Program-made: the position numbers and the translations under genes
Origin: Defluviitaleaceae bacterium
GTDB lineage: Bacteria; Bacillota; Clostridia; Lachnospirales; UBA5962
DNA: 64,000 nucleotides
Direction of reading: 5' to 3'
Assembly (NCBI GenBank): GCA_009779915.1
Contig: WRBA01000006.1
Span: 1-64,000, forward strand
Shown here: positions 36,583 through 44,787 of the stretch, one piece after another
Layout: each line of letters opens with the position of its first letter
Position numbering within the stretch: position 1 is the first letter of the stretch
Notes under the pieces: generated by a model
The model's database searches: none
Seen by the model: only the letters and a program-made list of their open reading frames with translations
Told to the model about the DNA's origin: nothing

Positions 36583-37353
36583 ATGAACAAAGATAAGATG
36601 TTTTTCAGTGATTCATGGGAGTTTTTCCCTTGTAATATTAATAATCAATCTTTTTCTATCCGTTTTGATTTGGCTGTGGGAAGTTTAGATGATGAAACAA
36701 AAGCTAAATATCCGCATATTTTGGAGCTGTCCATTTACCCTAACGAAGTGACCGGTGAAGGATTTCCCACTCCGGCTGAGTTTGGTAATATAAACAAAAT
36801 CGAAGATAGTTTTTCATGCGGACATTATGATATGCGTAATATTGGGGTTATTACGGGAGGAGATAGGGTTCGTTTTATTTTTTGCTGCGATGAAAAAGCG
36901 GAGAAAGAAGCGGAAAATATGGTTAAAATCCTGTTGGGGGATAATGCCAATAATATTAAATATAGCTGCAAAATATTCAGCGATGATAATTTTTTATATT
37001 ATCACAACACTCTTGCCCCTAATATTTACGAGCAATCTTGGATTATGAACCGTCATGTATGCACTAATTTAGAAAATCAAGGGGACGCTTTTAAGATATT
37101 GCGGGAAATTGATTTTTTCTGTTATTTTGCAAGCGAAAAACATATAGAAAATGTGGCAAAAGAATTGATAAAACAAGGATTTAAAGAAATTAGCCGCGAA
37201 AAAACAGAAGAAGGGGATTATTCACTGCAATTGACTTTGGAGGGGATACCTAATTTTGAGTGGATAAATGAAATTACAGCTAATATTATAGATTTGCTAA
37301 AAGATACAGACGGTTACTTTGACGGTTGGGGTTCCCCTATTTGTAAGGATTAG
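36583..37353 (+). CDS. DUF695 and RraB-like two-domain protein
   Basis: 256 aa. The N-terminal part (about 6-140, DSWEFFPCNINNQSFSIRFDL onward) looks like DUF695. The C-terminal part (about 165-256, with DFFCYFASEKHIENVAKEL and the ending DGYFDGWGSPI) looks like the RraB fold, which in E. coli inhibits RNase E. In Firmicutes the pairing is seen as a fused protein of unknown role. AGGGGGA ribosome site; repeats upstream. Confidence 0.72.
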   Translation: MNKDKMFFSDSWEFFPCNINNQSFSIRFDLAVGSLDDETKAKYPHILELSIYPNEVTGEGFPTPAEFGNINKIEDSFSCGHYDMRNIGVITGGDRVRFIFCCDEKAEKEAENMVKILLGDNANNIKYSCKIFSDDNFLYYHNTLAPNIYEQSWIMNRHVCTNLENQGDAFKILREIDFFCYFASEKHIENVAKELIKQGFKEISREKTEEGDYSLQLTLEGIPNFEWINEITANIIDLLKDTDGYFDGWGSPICKD

Positions 37354-37385
37354 TATAAGTATAATAAAAAGGAAGGGTTAATTTA

Positions 37386-38192
37386 ATGAATAATTATAAT
37401 TCGTCATTGCGATTGGATGGAAAAAAGATTTTAATAACAGGGGTAAGCCGTCCTATGGGTATAGGGGCAACCCTTGCCAGGCGGTGTGCCGAAGCCGGGG
37501 CAGCTGTTGCGGTACACGGCTTTTCAGATTATGATATGACTACGAACCATTTGAGTGCTATGCCTGACGGTAGTGAAACCGTAGTAAAGAAGCTTAATGA
37601 TTTGGGATTAAATGTGATAATGCTTACATCATCAGATTTAGAAGTAAAAGGCAATGGGGAAAAGGTTGTAGAGGAAGCCGCAGACAAACTGGGCAAAATT
37701 GACGGTTTAATTTTAAACCATACAAATGGCGAAAGTGTGGAAATTGGTAACTGGACGCCTGAGCATATAGACCCTATTTTACATGTAAATATCCGTGCCT
37801 CTATGATGATGATACAGTCGTTTGCGGCACAAGCGGATAGCGCAAAAGATAATGCAATTACCTTGTTCACCAGTGGGCAGTATTTATCTCCCATGGTTAA
37901 TGAAATGGCTTACTGTGTGTCAAAAGAAGCGATAATTTGCCTATGCCGCCAAAGCGCGTGGCTCCTTGGGGATAGAAATATACGAGTAAACTGTATAAAT
38001 CCGGGTCCTAATGATACAGGCTACTCTTTTGGTGAGGTATATGAGGCAGTTGCTAAAAGATTTCCTTCAAGGCACTGGGGTACTCCTGATGATACTGCTG
38101 ATCTTGCTGTTTTTCTTCACAGCCCCTATGGAAAATGGATTACAGGGCAAATTATAGCAAGTGACGGCGGATTTAAGTATGGCTGGGGATAG
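37386..38192 (+). CDS. short-chain dehydrogenase/reductase (FabG-like)
   Basis: 268 aa. N-terminal Rossmann motif ITGVSRPMGIGATLARRCAEAG, LILNHTNG in place of the usual NNAG, catalytic Ser in LFTSGQY, Tyr and Lys in YCVSKEA, and IRVNCINPGPNDTG. NAD(P)-dependent oxidoreductase; the substrate is unknown. The NNAG motif is altered to NHTN, as in some atypical SDRs. AAGGAAGG site, 32 bp after the previous gene. Confidence 0.85.
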   Translation: MNNYNSSLRLDGKKILITGVSRPMGIGATLARRCAEAGAAVAVHGFSDYDMTTNHLSAMPDGSETVVKKLNDLGLNVIMLTSSDLEVKGNGEKVVEEAADKLGKIDGLILNHTNGESVEIGNWTPEHIDPILHVNIRASMMMIQSFAAQADSAKDNAITLFTSGQYLSPMVNEMAYCVSKEAIICLCRQSAWLLGDRNIRVNCINPGPNDTGYSFGEVYEAVAKRFPSRHWGTPDDTADLAVFLHSPYGKWITGQIIASDGGFKYGWG

Positions 38193-38204
38193 AGTATATT
38201 TAAA

Positions 38205-38462
38205 CTAAAACTGTTCAATATTATCCCCTATTTTTTTCATTATAAATTCATAACTTTGAGGCATATGAGGGATAAGGCAGCGGCTGCAATCCTTTATTGA
38301 GCCGTTTTCCCCTATTCTATCAAAATTTCCGCCGCATTTATCACCTAGGAAATAAAGTGGGCAAAAGCAAAACATACAATTAAAGTTATCCATGCCAGTT
38401 TTTTCATGGCATGGATAAAATTGGCAGCTTTTGTTTTCGTAAAATTTATAGCTCGCTTCCAT
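38205..38462 (-). CDS. cysteine-rich small protein
   Basis: 85 aa with 10 cysteines (SCQFYPCHE, NCMFCFCPLYF, KCGG, DCSRCLIPH). Matches the small Cys-rich domain proteins often found in anaerobes, some near cobalamin genes. It probably binds metal or an Fe-S cluster; the role is unknown. The ATG at 38462 has GAGGTG 8 nt upstream; the GTG three codons earlier overlaps that site. Confidence 0.78.
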   Translation of the reverse strand: MEASYKFYENKSCQFYPCHEKTGMDNFNCMFCFCPLYFLGDKCGGNFDRIGENGSIKDCSRCLIPHMPQSYEFIMKKIGDNIEQF

Positions 38463-38482
38463 AGTTAACACACCTCGGTATT

Positions 38483-39013
38483 CTAATTAATAAAACCAAA
38501 TCCTCTGTAATATTTGAAAATTACCCGGCCTAATATTTGGTCGCGCTCGACAAAGGGAGTGTCCCATCTTCTGGAGTCTTCTGAATTAATTCTATTATCT
38601 CCCAGCATGAAATAATGCCCTTCAGGCACAACAAAAGGACCGTAGCTCTCATAATCCCCATAGGTTACGAAGGGATCATCATCTAAAGGTCTGTTGGCAT
38701 TGTTTATAAAAACCCTGCCATCTACAATATTAATAGTTTCGCCCGGAAGTCCTATGACTCTTTTTACAAACAGTTTGGAAGGATCATCAGGGAATCTGAA
38801 AACCACAACATCAAATCGGTCTGGGGTGGACATAAGATAAGACAGCCTAAATGCAACAACCCTATCGCCAGTCATTATACTTCGCTCCATACTGCCGGAA
38901 GGTACCCATGCGTTTACAACTATATGTTGTGTTATTATATATGCAAAAATAAATGCAAGTGCTATGGTTTTAATCCAACTAAAAATTTCCGACCCTATTC
39001 CTCGCTGTTTCAT
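38483..39013 (-). CDS. lepB: signal peptidase I
   Basis: 176 aa. N-terminal membrane helix (about 12-32), box B with catalytic Ser in VPSGSMERSI (about residue 40), box D with Lys in FVKRVIGLPGE (about residue 80), and box E GDNRINSEDSR. It cleaves signal peptides of secreted proteins outside the membrane. AGGAGGG site. Confidence 0.95.
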   Translation of the reverse strand: MKQRGIGSEIFSWIKTIALAFIFAYIITQHIVVNAWVPSGSMERSIMTGDRVVAFRLSYLMSTPDRFDVVVFRFPDDPSKLFVKRVIGLPGETINIVDGRVFINNANRPLDDDPFVTYGDYESYGPFVVPEGHYFMLGDNRINSEDSRRWDTPFVERDQILGRVIFKYYRGFGFIN

Positions 39014-39098
39014 AAAACCCTCCTAATAATATAAAGCATACCCATAGGCAGCCCCTTCTTACAGGGCTGCCTATAGATACTATAAAGCTTTACTAATC

Positions 39099-39506
39099 TT
39101 AATCTTCTTTATGTTCTTCGCAGTTTTCTACGCAATTTTCATTGCATTTTTCTTCTTCCTCCTCAGCCTTCTTCATATTTTCGAGGCTTTCTTCTAAGGA
39201 TTTGTTAATATCACCAAGAACGCTCATAGTTTTTTCAATAACTGTTTTAGTGCCGCTTTTTAACTTTGGCTCTAAATCCTTGTAAGTGGTTTTTGCTTTT
39301 TCTCCTACTTCTTTTGCGAAGCTGTCCAGTGAGGAGGTGAATTTTTCAAATTTCTCCTCTACATTAACATTACTGCCGCCAAATTCAAAGCCTTCATGGC
39401 ATCCGTCAATAGCGTTAAGAAGCTTAATAGATTCGTCAACGGTGATTTTACCGTCTCTAAGGGTGTTTAAAATAATTAATCTTTCTTCTTTTTTTGAGCT
39501 TTTCAT
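39099..39506 (-). CDS. small acidic helical protein with SHOCT-like N terminus
   Basis: 135 aa. The first 35 residues (ERLIILNTLRDGKITVDESIKLLNAI) fit the SHOCT-like helical motif found at the start of YvlB-type proteins. The rest is amphipathic helix with repeats of K and E, and the tail has Cys and Glu (EKCNENCVENCEEHKED), possibly metal-binding. AGGAGG site. It may be cytoplasmic and regulatory; function unknown. Confidence 0.65.
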   Translation of the reverse strand: MKSSKKEERLIILNTLRDGKITVDESIKLLNAIDGCHEGFEFGGSNVNVEEKFEKFTSSLDSFAKEVGEKAKTTYKDLEPKLKSGTKTVIEKTMSVLGDINKSLEESLENMKKAEEEEEKCNENCVENCEEHKED

Positions 39507-39553
39507 AAATTATATCCTCCTTAAAATGGACTTAAATATATGTTAACTATATA

Positions 39554-40549
39554 TTATTTCCTTCTTCCTGCACCGCCACCGCCTGAGCGTCCGCCGCTGC
39601 CAAAGCCGCCTCGACCAAAACCACCTCCAAGACCGCCGCTCCTTCCAAAACCACCAAAGCCGCCCCTGCCTGCGCCGCCGCCGGAGGAACGTCCGCCTCC
39701 GCCGCCAGGGGTTCTGCCCATTGGATTGCCGCTGCCCATATTATTGGAACCTGTAGGGGGCCTGCGGTTCCTGCTCCAGCGTCTCCTATTCCATGGGCTA
39801 AAGGGACTCCAAGGACCAAAAAGCATCCAAGAGCCGCCGAACCATCTACGCCGCCCCATTGGCATTCCCATCGGACCCATCATACGCCGCCTTGGGGATA
39901 GAAGCAGTATCAAAACAACAATTATAACAAAAACAATAAGCACATTTGAAAAAACCGAAGTAATTGTTTGGGTAAAATTTACCGTACCTGTTGCCGGCTC
40001 TATATTAGCTCCGGCTATATTAATCTGATTAGCAGCCGGAGGGAGGTTAGCACCTGTTGTGCTATAATGAGCCAAAAGCCTGTCGGCTATTTCTCTTGCG
40101 GTTGCTAAAACTCCAGCCCCATATTCACCTTCCGCAAAATACGGCTCCATATAGGTATTAAGTATAAGTTGAATTTGACCGGAAGAAATAATAGGCTCAA
40201 GCCCCGAACCTGTGGCTATAAAATAATCTTCTTCAGCGATAGCAAGTAGTATAAGGATACCATTGCTGCGTACGGAATCGCCAATTTCCCAGCGGTTGAA
40301 TACTTCCAAGGCATAATCCGCTATATCCATGCCCCCTAAAAAATCCACAGTTAATATTACAATTTGGGCACCGTTACCTGCAAGCTCATCATTTATAGCG
40401 AAAATTGCATTACCCTCAGCTTCTGTGAGTACTCCCGCAAGGTCATTTATATAAAAATTAGCGGAAGGCTCAGGAAATACAGCATTTATAGGTAATGTAA
40501 ATATAATTGTTATGATTAAAGAAAATACAATTGTTTTAAATATTTTCAA
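39554..40549 (-). CDS. TPM-domain membrane protein with Gly/Arg/Ser tail
   Basis: 331 aa. Signal peptide (about 1-25), TPM domain (about 31-150, FYINDLAGVLTEAEGNAIFAIN onward), a membrane helix (about 205-222), then an RRRMMGPMGMPMGRRRW segment and a tail of GGGGRSSGGGAGRGG repeats. TPM/YgcG proteins sit at the membrane beside LemA proteins, as here. The start is TTG with AAGGA 9 nt before it. Glycine-rich tails of this type are common in YgcG proteins. Confidence 0.82.
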   Translation of the reverse strand: MKIFKTIVFSLIITIIFTLPINAVFPEPSANFYINDLAGVLTEAEGNAIFAINDELAGNGAQIVILTVDFLGGMDIADYALEVFNRWEIGDSVRSNGILILLAIAEEDYFIATGSGLEPIISSGQIQLILNTYMEPYFAEGEYGAGVLATAREIADRLLAHYSTTGANLPPAANQINIAGANIEPATGTVNFTQTITSVFSNVLIVFVIIVVLILLLSPRRRMMGPMGMPMGRRRWFGGSWMLFGPWSPFSPWNRRRWSRNRRPPTGSNNMGSGNPMGRTPGGGGGRSSGGGAGRGGFGGFGRSGGLGGGFGRGGFGSGGRSGGGGAGRRK

Positions 40550-40561
40550 TTGTCCACGTCC

Positions 40562-41149
40562 TTAGTCTAGTCTGGCTGAAGGAGCAGGAAATTCCCTAAC
40601 TCCTCTAACTGCTGCTATAAGAGCTGTGTAAGGATTTCGCAAAAGATTGTTAAAAGCCAATGCTTCCTCAAAGGCATTGCTTAAATCCATCCTTCTCAAA
40701 GCGGCGTTAATATTGCCCTCTATTTCAGTTAAATGCCCGGCACTTGTTGGAGATACTTCCTCATAACTCATTACACTTAAAAGTGCGTGTACATGCGGTC
40801 TTATCCTGTCAGCGGTTATAAATTGAGATTCCCAATTTAGCCGCTCATCATCTAAAATATTATTGCGGCGCACTTCTGCCGTGTCTAAAAGCCTTCGGAG
40901 CCGCTCGGCATGTACATTATCGTAATTAAGATATCTATCTGCCACCACTAGTAAATTAGAAGTGTTTTGGATAATAATAATAGACTCCTGCTGGATGTTT
41001 ATACCCAGCTCATTTTGCCCTCTAAAGCTGTCCACAACCCTATTATATTCACGTCTGAGAGAATTACCTCCCAAAATAAACACAGAGACCAAAACCATAA
41101 GTACAACGGATATATATGCCGTTTTTTTATCGTACAACAAGCTATTCAT
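40562..41149 (-). CDS. LemA-like membrane-anchored protein
   Basis: 195 aa. N-terminal membrane helix (about 10-28), a helical extracellular part with a final AFNNLLRNPYTALIAAVRG segment that resembles the LemA ending (FN..L..P). Sequence similarity is weak; gene order with TPM supports the call. It overlaps the XpaC gene by 8 bp and lies 12 bp before the TPM gene, so all three are one operon. Confidence 0.55.
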   Translation of the reverse strand: MNSLLYDKKTAYISVVLMVLVSVFILGGNSLRREYNRVVDSFRGQNELGINIQQESIIIIQNTSNLLVVADRYLNYDNVHAERLRRLLDTAEVRRNNILDDERLNWESQFITADRIRPHVHALLSVMSYEEVSPTSAGHLTEIEGNINAALRRMDLSNAFEEALAFNNLLRNPYTALIAAVRGVREFPAPSARLD

Positions 41150-41816
41150 CCGAGTCCTCCTTTTTAGGCTCTAGCTTCATTAGCTCATCATCTAAAAGCC
41201 CGCCGGATTTAAGAAGCCGCTCCATAACATTAGCTTCGGCTATAATATCCATAGCCTTAGACTCAAACATATTGTCGAATTGTTTTTTGAAAGCTATAGC
41301 GGTAACATCTAAGGCTTCTTCAATTTTTGCCGTAGCTTTATCAATATTTTCACCGGCTGCCCCTTGGGATTTGAAATTTACATAGTTTTCAATAAGTTTA
41401 TAGGAAGTAGGTAAATAATAGTCCATAAACTGTCTTACATAGCCGGCTTTTTCCGGATAAAGTTCAAGCTGATGAAAAATCTTCTCCCCATAAAGTTTCA
41501 TTTGCCCTACATCTTCAAGGACTCGCTTGTTATTAATGGTTTTTGACATGCGGTCAATATCTTTAAGCTTTTCACGACCTTCGTTTATAAGGGTATTAAG
41601 TCTGTCATCCCCTGTTTTTGCAGGTATGAAAGGCGCTTCCACCATAATAGTTTTAGCAGGAGAAAATGTAGAGACTACAACGCCAATGCCTACGGAGAAA
41701 AACGCCGCCAAAGCAAGGCTTAACAAAGTATATATGGGAAATAAGAGAGAGAAAGTAACAAAAACAATGCCTGCCGCATAAATCGGCATAGTGGATTTTA
41801 CTTTTTTTTCTATCAT
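41142..41816 (-). CDS. XpaC-like (5-bromo-4-chloroindolyl phosphate hydrolysis family) protein
   Basis: 224 aa. Two membrane helices near the N terminus (about 10-50), then a cytoplasmic helical domain with LYPEKAGYVRQFMDYYLPTSYKLIENY (about 110-140), characteristic of XpaC. The family name comes from an indirect phenotype in Bacillus; the real role is unknown and is often linked to TelA. It is the first gene of the XpaC/LemA-like/TPM group. GGGAGG site. Confidence 0.8.
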   Translation of the reverse strand: MIEKKVKSTMPIYAAGIVFVTFSLLFPIYTLLSLALAAFFSVGIGVVVSTFSPAKTIMVEAPFIPAKTGDDRLNTLINEGREKLKDIDRMSKTINNKRVLEDVGQMKLYGEKIFHQLELYPEKAGYVRQFMDYYLPTSYKLIENYVNFKSQGAAGENIDKATAKIEEALDVTAIAFKKQFDNMFESKAMDIIAEANVMERLLKSGGLLDDELMKLEPKKEDSDE

Positions 41817-41848
41817 AATCCTTACTCCCTCCCAGTATTTTTATAAAT

Positions 41849-43930
41849 TTACTCACAGTTTTGTACCAATATTACGGCACTAAATTCATCAAGCTTTATT
41901 TCAATATTACCGTTAATAACCTTATAATTTTGCAAGCTTGTGTTGTAAGAGCCGTTGCGTGTATGCATAATACGGATAAATTCGCTGTTATCTATTGCCT
42001 CAAGCTTCCAAACCGGCAGTGTTACTATCTCTTTATCGGGTTTGTTATTTATAACTACGGCAAGTCTATGCTCATTATTCCATCTGCCGTAAGATAGTAT
42101 GCCATGGTGATTATACAAATACTCAAGAGAACCGTTTTTCAGGGCTTTATATTTTTGGCGCAGCTTAGCTATCTCACTATGGAAATTGATTAAAAGCTGA
42201 TCTTCACGTCCCCAAGGATAAGTGCGCCTGTTATCAGGGTCGGTCCAGCCGCATAGCCCTGCTTCATCACCATAATATATGCCAGGGGCACCTTGCCAAG
42301 TCATTTGTACAACAACGGCACAGTACATTACGGACTTATTTATACCTCGCCAGGCTCCCTCATGACCGTGAGAAGGTAAACGCCCTACAGTTTTATTCGT
42401 GCGGGTCAAAAACCTTGAGTGATCGTGGTTTGACAACTGATTAAGTGCTGTCAGCTGTGAGCCTATGCTAAATTTAGCCATATTTTTACGCATACTTTCT
42501 TCAAAAGCGTAGGCATTGTTTAAAAGATTGCCGTCGTATTTGTCAGAATGTTTTTGCATACCTGTAAAAAACCAAGTTACAGGCTCCATAAAAGCGTCAT
42601 AGTTCATTACTGTGTCCCATTCATCTCCTAAAAGCCATGGGGCAATGTCACCGTAATGCTCGGCAAGTATTATTGCATTTGGGTTTGCAGATTTAACAGC
42701 AACCCTAAAATCTTTCCAAAATTTATGGTTAAAATCCGGAGAATTGCCTAAATCAGCAGCCACATCAAGACGCCAGCCATCAGCGTTATAAGGGGGGCTA
42801 ACCCATTTTCTGCCAATTTCCATCATTTTATTGTATAGAGTGCTGCTTTGCTCAAAATTAAGCTTAGGATGATTGGAATGTCCCCACCAGGAATCATAAT
42901 CTTCGTTGTCGGGCCATTCCATAGAGTTCCATTTAAAATAATTATGATAAGGAGAATTGCGATTTGCAAATGCCCCCGGTTTATAACCCCCCGCTCTTTC
43001 GTAAAACCCTTCTTTGTCAAGCCATTTATTAAAAGAGCCGCAATGGTTAAAAACCCCGTCTAATATAACTTTCATACCTTTTTCGTGAGCAAGCTCTATA
43101 AATTTGGCTAAAAGTTCATTGCTTTTTTCCAAATTAATGGTATCAGTAGTACGTTTTAGATATTTAGCCGCAAATCTGTTAGTATTTTCTTTAGGGCTTA
43201 AAACCCGCCCGCCGTCATTAACGACTACGCCAAAATGAGGGTCTACATAATCATAATCTTGTATGTCGTATTTGTGGTTTGAAGGAGATACAAACACAGG
43301 GTTTAACAATATCGCCTCTACTCCAAGACCTTTGATATAGTCCAGTTTATTGATTATGCCTTGTATGTCGCCGCCGTAGAAATTACATGTATCATCCTCA
43401 GGTACCGGGGCGTGCCAGTCGAGAGATTTTACTACAGGCTTATCAAGATAAATATACTCATTATCTAAAACGTCATTTGAGCTGTCACCATTACAAAATC
43501 TATCCACATAAATCTGATAAGACAAGCATCCCTTAGCCCAATCAGGTACATTAAAACCGGGGATTATTTTAAAATCATACTCTCGCTCTAGGTGCAGGCT
43601 TAGACCTTTTTTATTGTAATAATAAATCTCCTTATTTTTATACAAGCTAAAATAGTAAGATGCCGTAGCCATTATACTTATAATATAAGTCCGGTAATAG
43701 GAGAAGCGACCGGCATCTTTAAATTTCTCCATTTCAACCGCAGGTAGTTTATCAAAGTGAAAGAACACTTTTTCAGCATCATCTTTAGCGGTTCTTATAA
43801 TAATTGTTACTGTATCACCTATATTTGGTTCAGGAGGATTTACGAAATTTGCGGTTTCATCACTAAATACGAACTCAGCACGTAAATAGTTTATTTCATT
43901 TTGATTATTTTGGTTAATATTTTGTGACAT
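41849..43930 (-). CDS. GH13 alpha-amylase family enzyme (neopullulanase-like)
   Basis: 693 aa, with an N-terminal beta-sandwich (about 1-130), the (beta/alpha)8 barrel and a C-terminal beta domain. GH13 conserved regions are seen: DGVFNHCG, DGWRLDVAADLG (nucleophile Asp), AEHYGD (acid Glu) and LSNHDHSR (third Asp). The N-domain and HxxYD loop (PSNHKYDIQDYDYVDPHFG) fit neopullulanase/cyclomaltodextrinase. No signal peptide, so it probably acts on internal malto-oligosaccharides. ATG at 43930 with GGAGGG 10 nt upstream. Confidence 0.9.
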   Translation of the reverse strand: MSQNINQNNQNEINYLRAEFVFSDETANFVNPPEPNIGDTVTIIIRTAKDDAEKVFFHFDKLPAVEMEKFKDAGRFSYYRTYIISIMATASYYFSLYKNKEIYYYNKKGLSLHLEREYDFKIIPGFNVPDWAKGCLSYQIYVDRFCNGDSSNDVLDNEYIYLDKPVVKSLDWHAPVPEDDTCNFYGGDIQGIINKLDYIKGLGVEAILLNPVFVSPSNHKYDIQDYDYVDPHFGVVVNDGGRVLSPKENTNRFAAKYLKRTTDTINLEKSNELLAKFIELAHEKGMKVILDGVFNHCGSFNKWLDKEGFYERAGGYKPGAFANRNSPYHNYFKWNSMEWPDNEDYDSWWGHSNHPKLNFEQSSTLYNKMMEIGRKWVSPPYNADGWRLDVAADLGNSPDFNHKFWKDFRVAVKSANPNAIILAEHYGDIAPWLLGDEWDTVMNYDAFMEPVTWFFTGMQKHSDKYDGNLLNNAYAFEESMRKNMAKFSIGSQLTALNQLSNHDHSRFLTRTNKTVGRLPSHGHEGAWRGINKSVMYCAVVVQMTWQGAPGIYYGDEAGLCGWTDPDNRRTYPWGREDQLLINFHSEIAKLRQKYKALKNGSLEYLYNHHGILSYGRWNNEHRLAVVINNKPDKEIVTLPVWKLEAIDNSEFIRIMHTRNGSYNTSLQNYKVINGNIEIKLDEFSAVILVQNCE

Positions 43931-44004
43931 AGGCAAATAACCCTCCGAATGGTAAGTGGTAGCAAATATAGTATAACCGATGTTATACTACTTTGCACGG
44001 CTTA

Positions 44005-44613
44005 TTAAAGATTATTCTTATTGATTATTCTTATTAACTGCGCTATAAGCCCTGCGATTAAAAATACAATCCAGCCCGGGTGCCAGGCACCCCATATATA
44101 GCCTATAATCAAAAAAGCAGCAATAGCCACAGCATATACTATAAAAGAAAATTTATCCCTCATAGCACCATCAATTACAGAGGCAATTACAAACACAATC
44201 CAGCCCGGGTGCCAGGCACCCCATACAAAGCCTATAATCAAAAAGGCAATCAATGCGATAAAATAAATCTCAGCACGGAAAAAGCCTCTGATAGTAGTGG
44301 GTTCTTCATCTTCATCCTCATCTTCGTCCTCGTCCTCATCCTCATCCCAAAGTTTCTTTACAGGGGCAGGTTTTGGCGTTTCCGGCTGCGGCTTTGGGTT
44401 AGCGGAGTTTGATATTGCATCATTTCTAAGTAAATAGTCCGTGGAAACATCAAAAATATTACTTAACTGTACAATATTATCCAAATCAGGAAAACTTTCG
44501 CTAAGCTCCCATTTAGAAACCGCTTGGCGGGATACAGTAATCTTCTCCGCCAGCTGCTCTTGTGATAATCCTTTTTGTTTACGTAAGGTTTGAATTTTTT
44601 CTCCTAAAGTCAT
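44005..44613 (-). CDS. membrane-tethered XRE regulator with duplicated membrane hairpin
   Basis: 202 aa. N-terminal HTH of the Xre/Cro type (MTLGEKIQTLRKQKGLSQEQLAEKI...SRQAVSKWE), a Pro-rich linker, a run of 13-14 alternating Asp/Glu (about 92-105), and two near-identical membrane units (FLIIGFVWGAWHPGWIVFVIA, about 131-151, and FLIIGYIWGAWHPGWIVFLIA, about 170-190). The DNA of these units is also a direct repeat, so the duplication is recent. HTH proteins with SPW/AWHP-type membrane tails are known in Clostridia; targets are unknown. AGGAGG site. Confidence 0.82.
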   Translation of the reverse strand: MTLGEKIQTLRKQKGLSQEQLAEKITVSRQAVSKWELSESFPDLDNIVQLSNIFDVSTDYLLRNDAISNSANPKPQPETPKPAPVKKLWDEDEDEDEDEDEDEEPTTIRGFFRAEIYFIALIAFLIIGFVWGAWHPGWIVFVIASVIDGAMRDKFSFIVYAVAIAAFLIIGYIWGAWHPGWIVFLIAGLIAQLIRIINKNNL

Positions 44614-44728
44614 AGGGTAATGCCTCCTAATATTTTTCTTTGATTTTACGTAATTTAGCCGGTTGCGTTCAAGCAAGTATACTTTGAATATATGCAACCG
44701 ACAGTTGCAATCATTGCAATCATTGGCT

Positions 44729-44757
44729 TAGGTCAAGGTTCGACTCTCCTTGACCTA
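44729..44757. repeat. inverted repeat between the GH18 and XRE genes
   Basis: TAGGTCAAGG and CCTTGACCTA are exact 10-bp arms with a 9-nt loop (TTCGACTCT). The right half (TTCGACTCTCCTTGACCTAA) also occurs at 14227-14247 before mreD and in part at 46762-46778, so this is a recurring unit. It lacks a T-run. Confidence 0.6.
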
Positions 44758-44787
44758 ATATTAGGAGGCGTAAGATTAAAAACCATT

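Noticed and set aside
38483-39506. Possible second sortase or surface operon with lepB
   Set aside because: lepB has clear signal peptidase I boxes and its neighbours are unrelated cytoplasmic or membrane genes.
39540-40028. A 162-codon Pro-rich plus-strand frame
   Set aside because: It is the antisense of the Gly/Arg-rich tail of the TPM protein; low-complexity DNA gives long open frames on both strands.
44729-44757. Terminator of the GH18 gene
   Set aside because: The hairpin has no T tract on the minus strand and half of it recurs elsewhere, so it is listed as a repeat.
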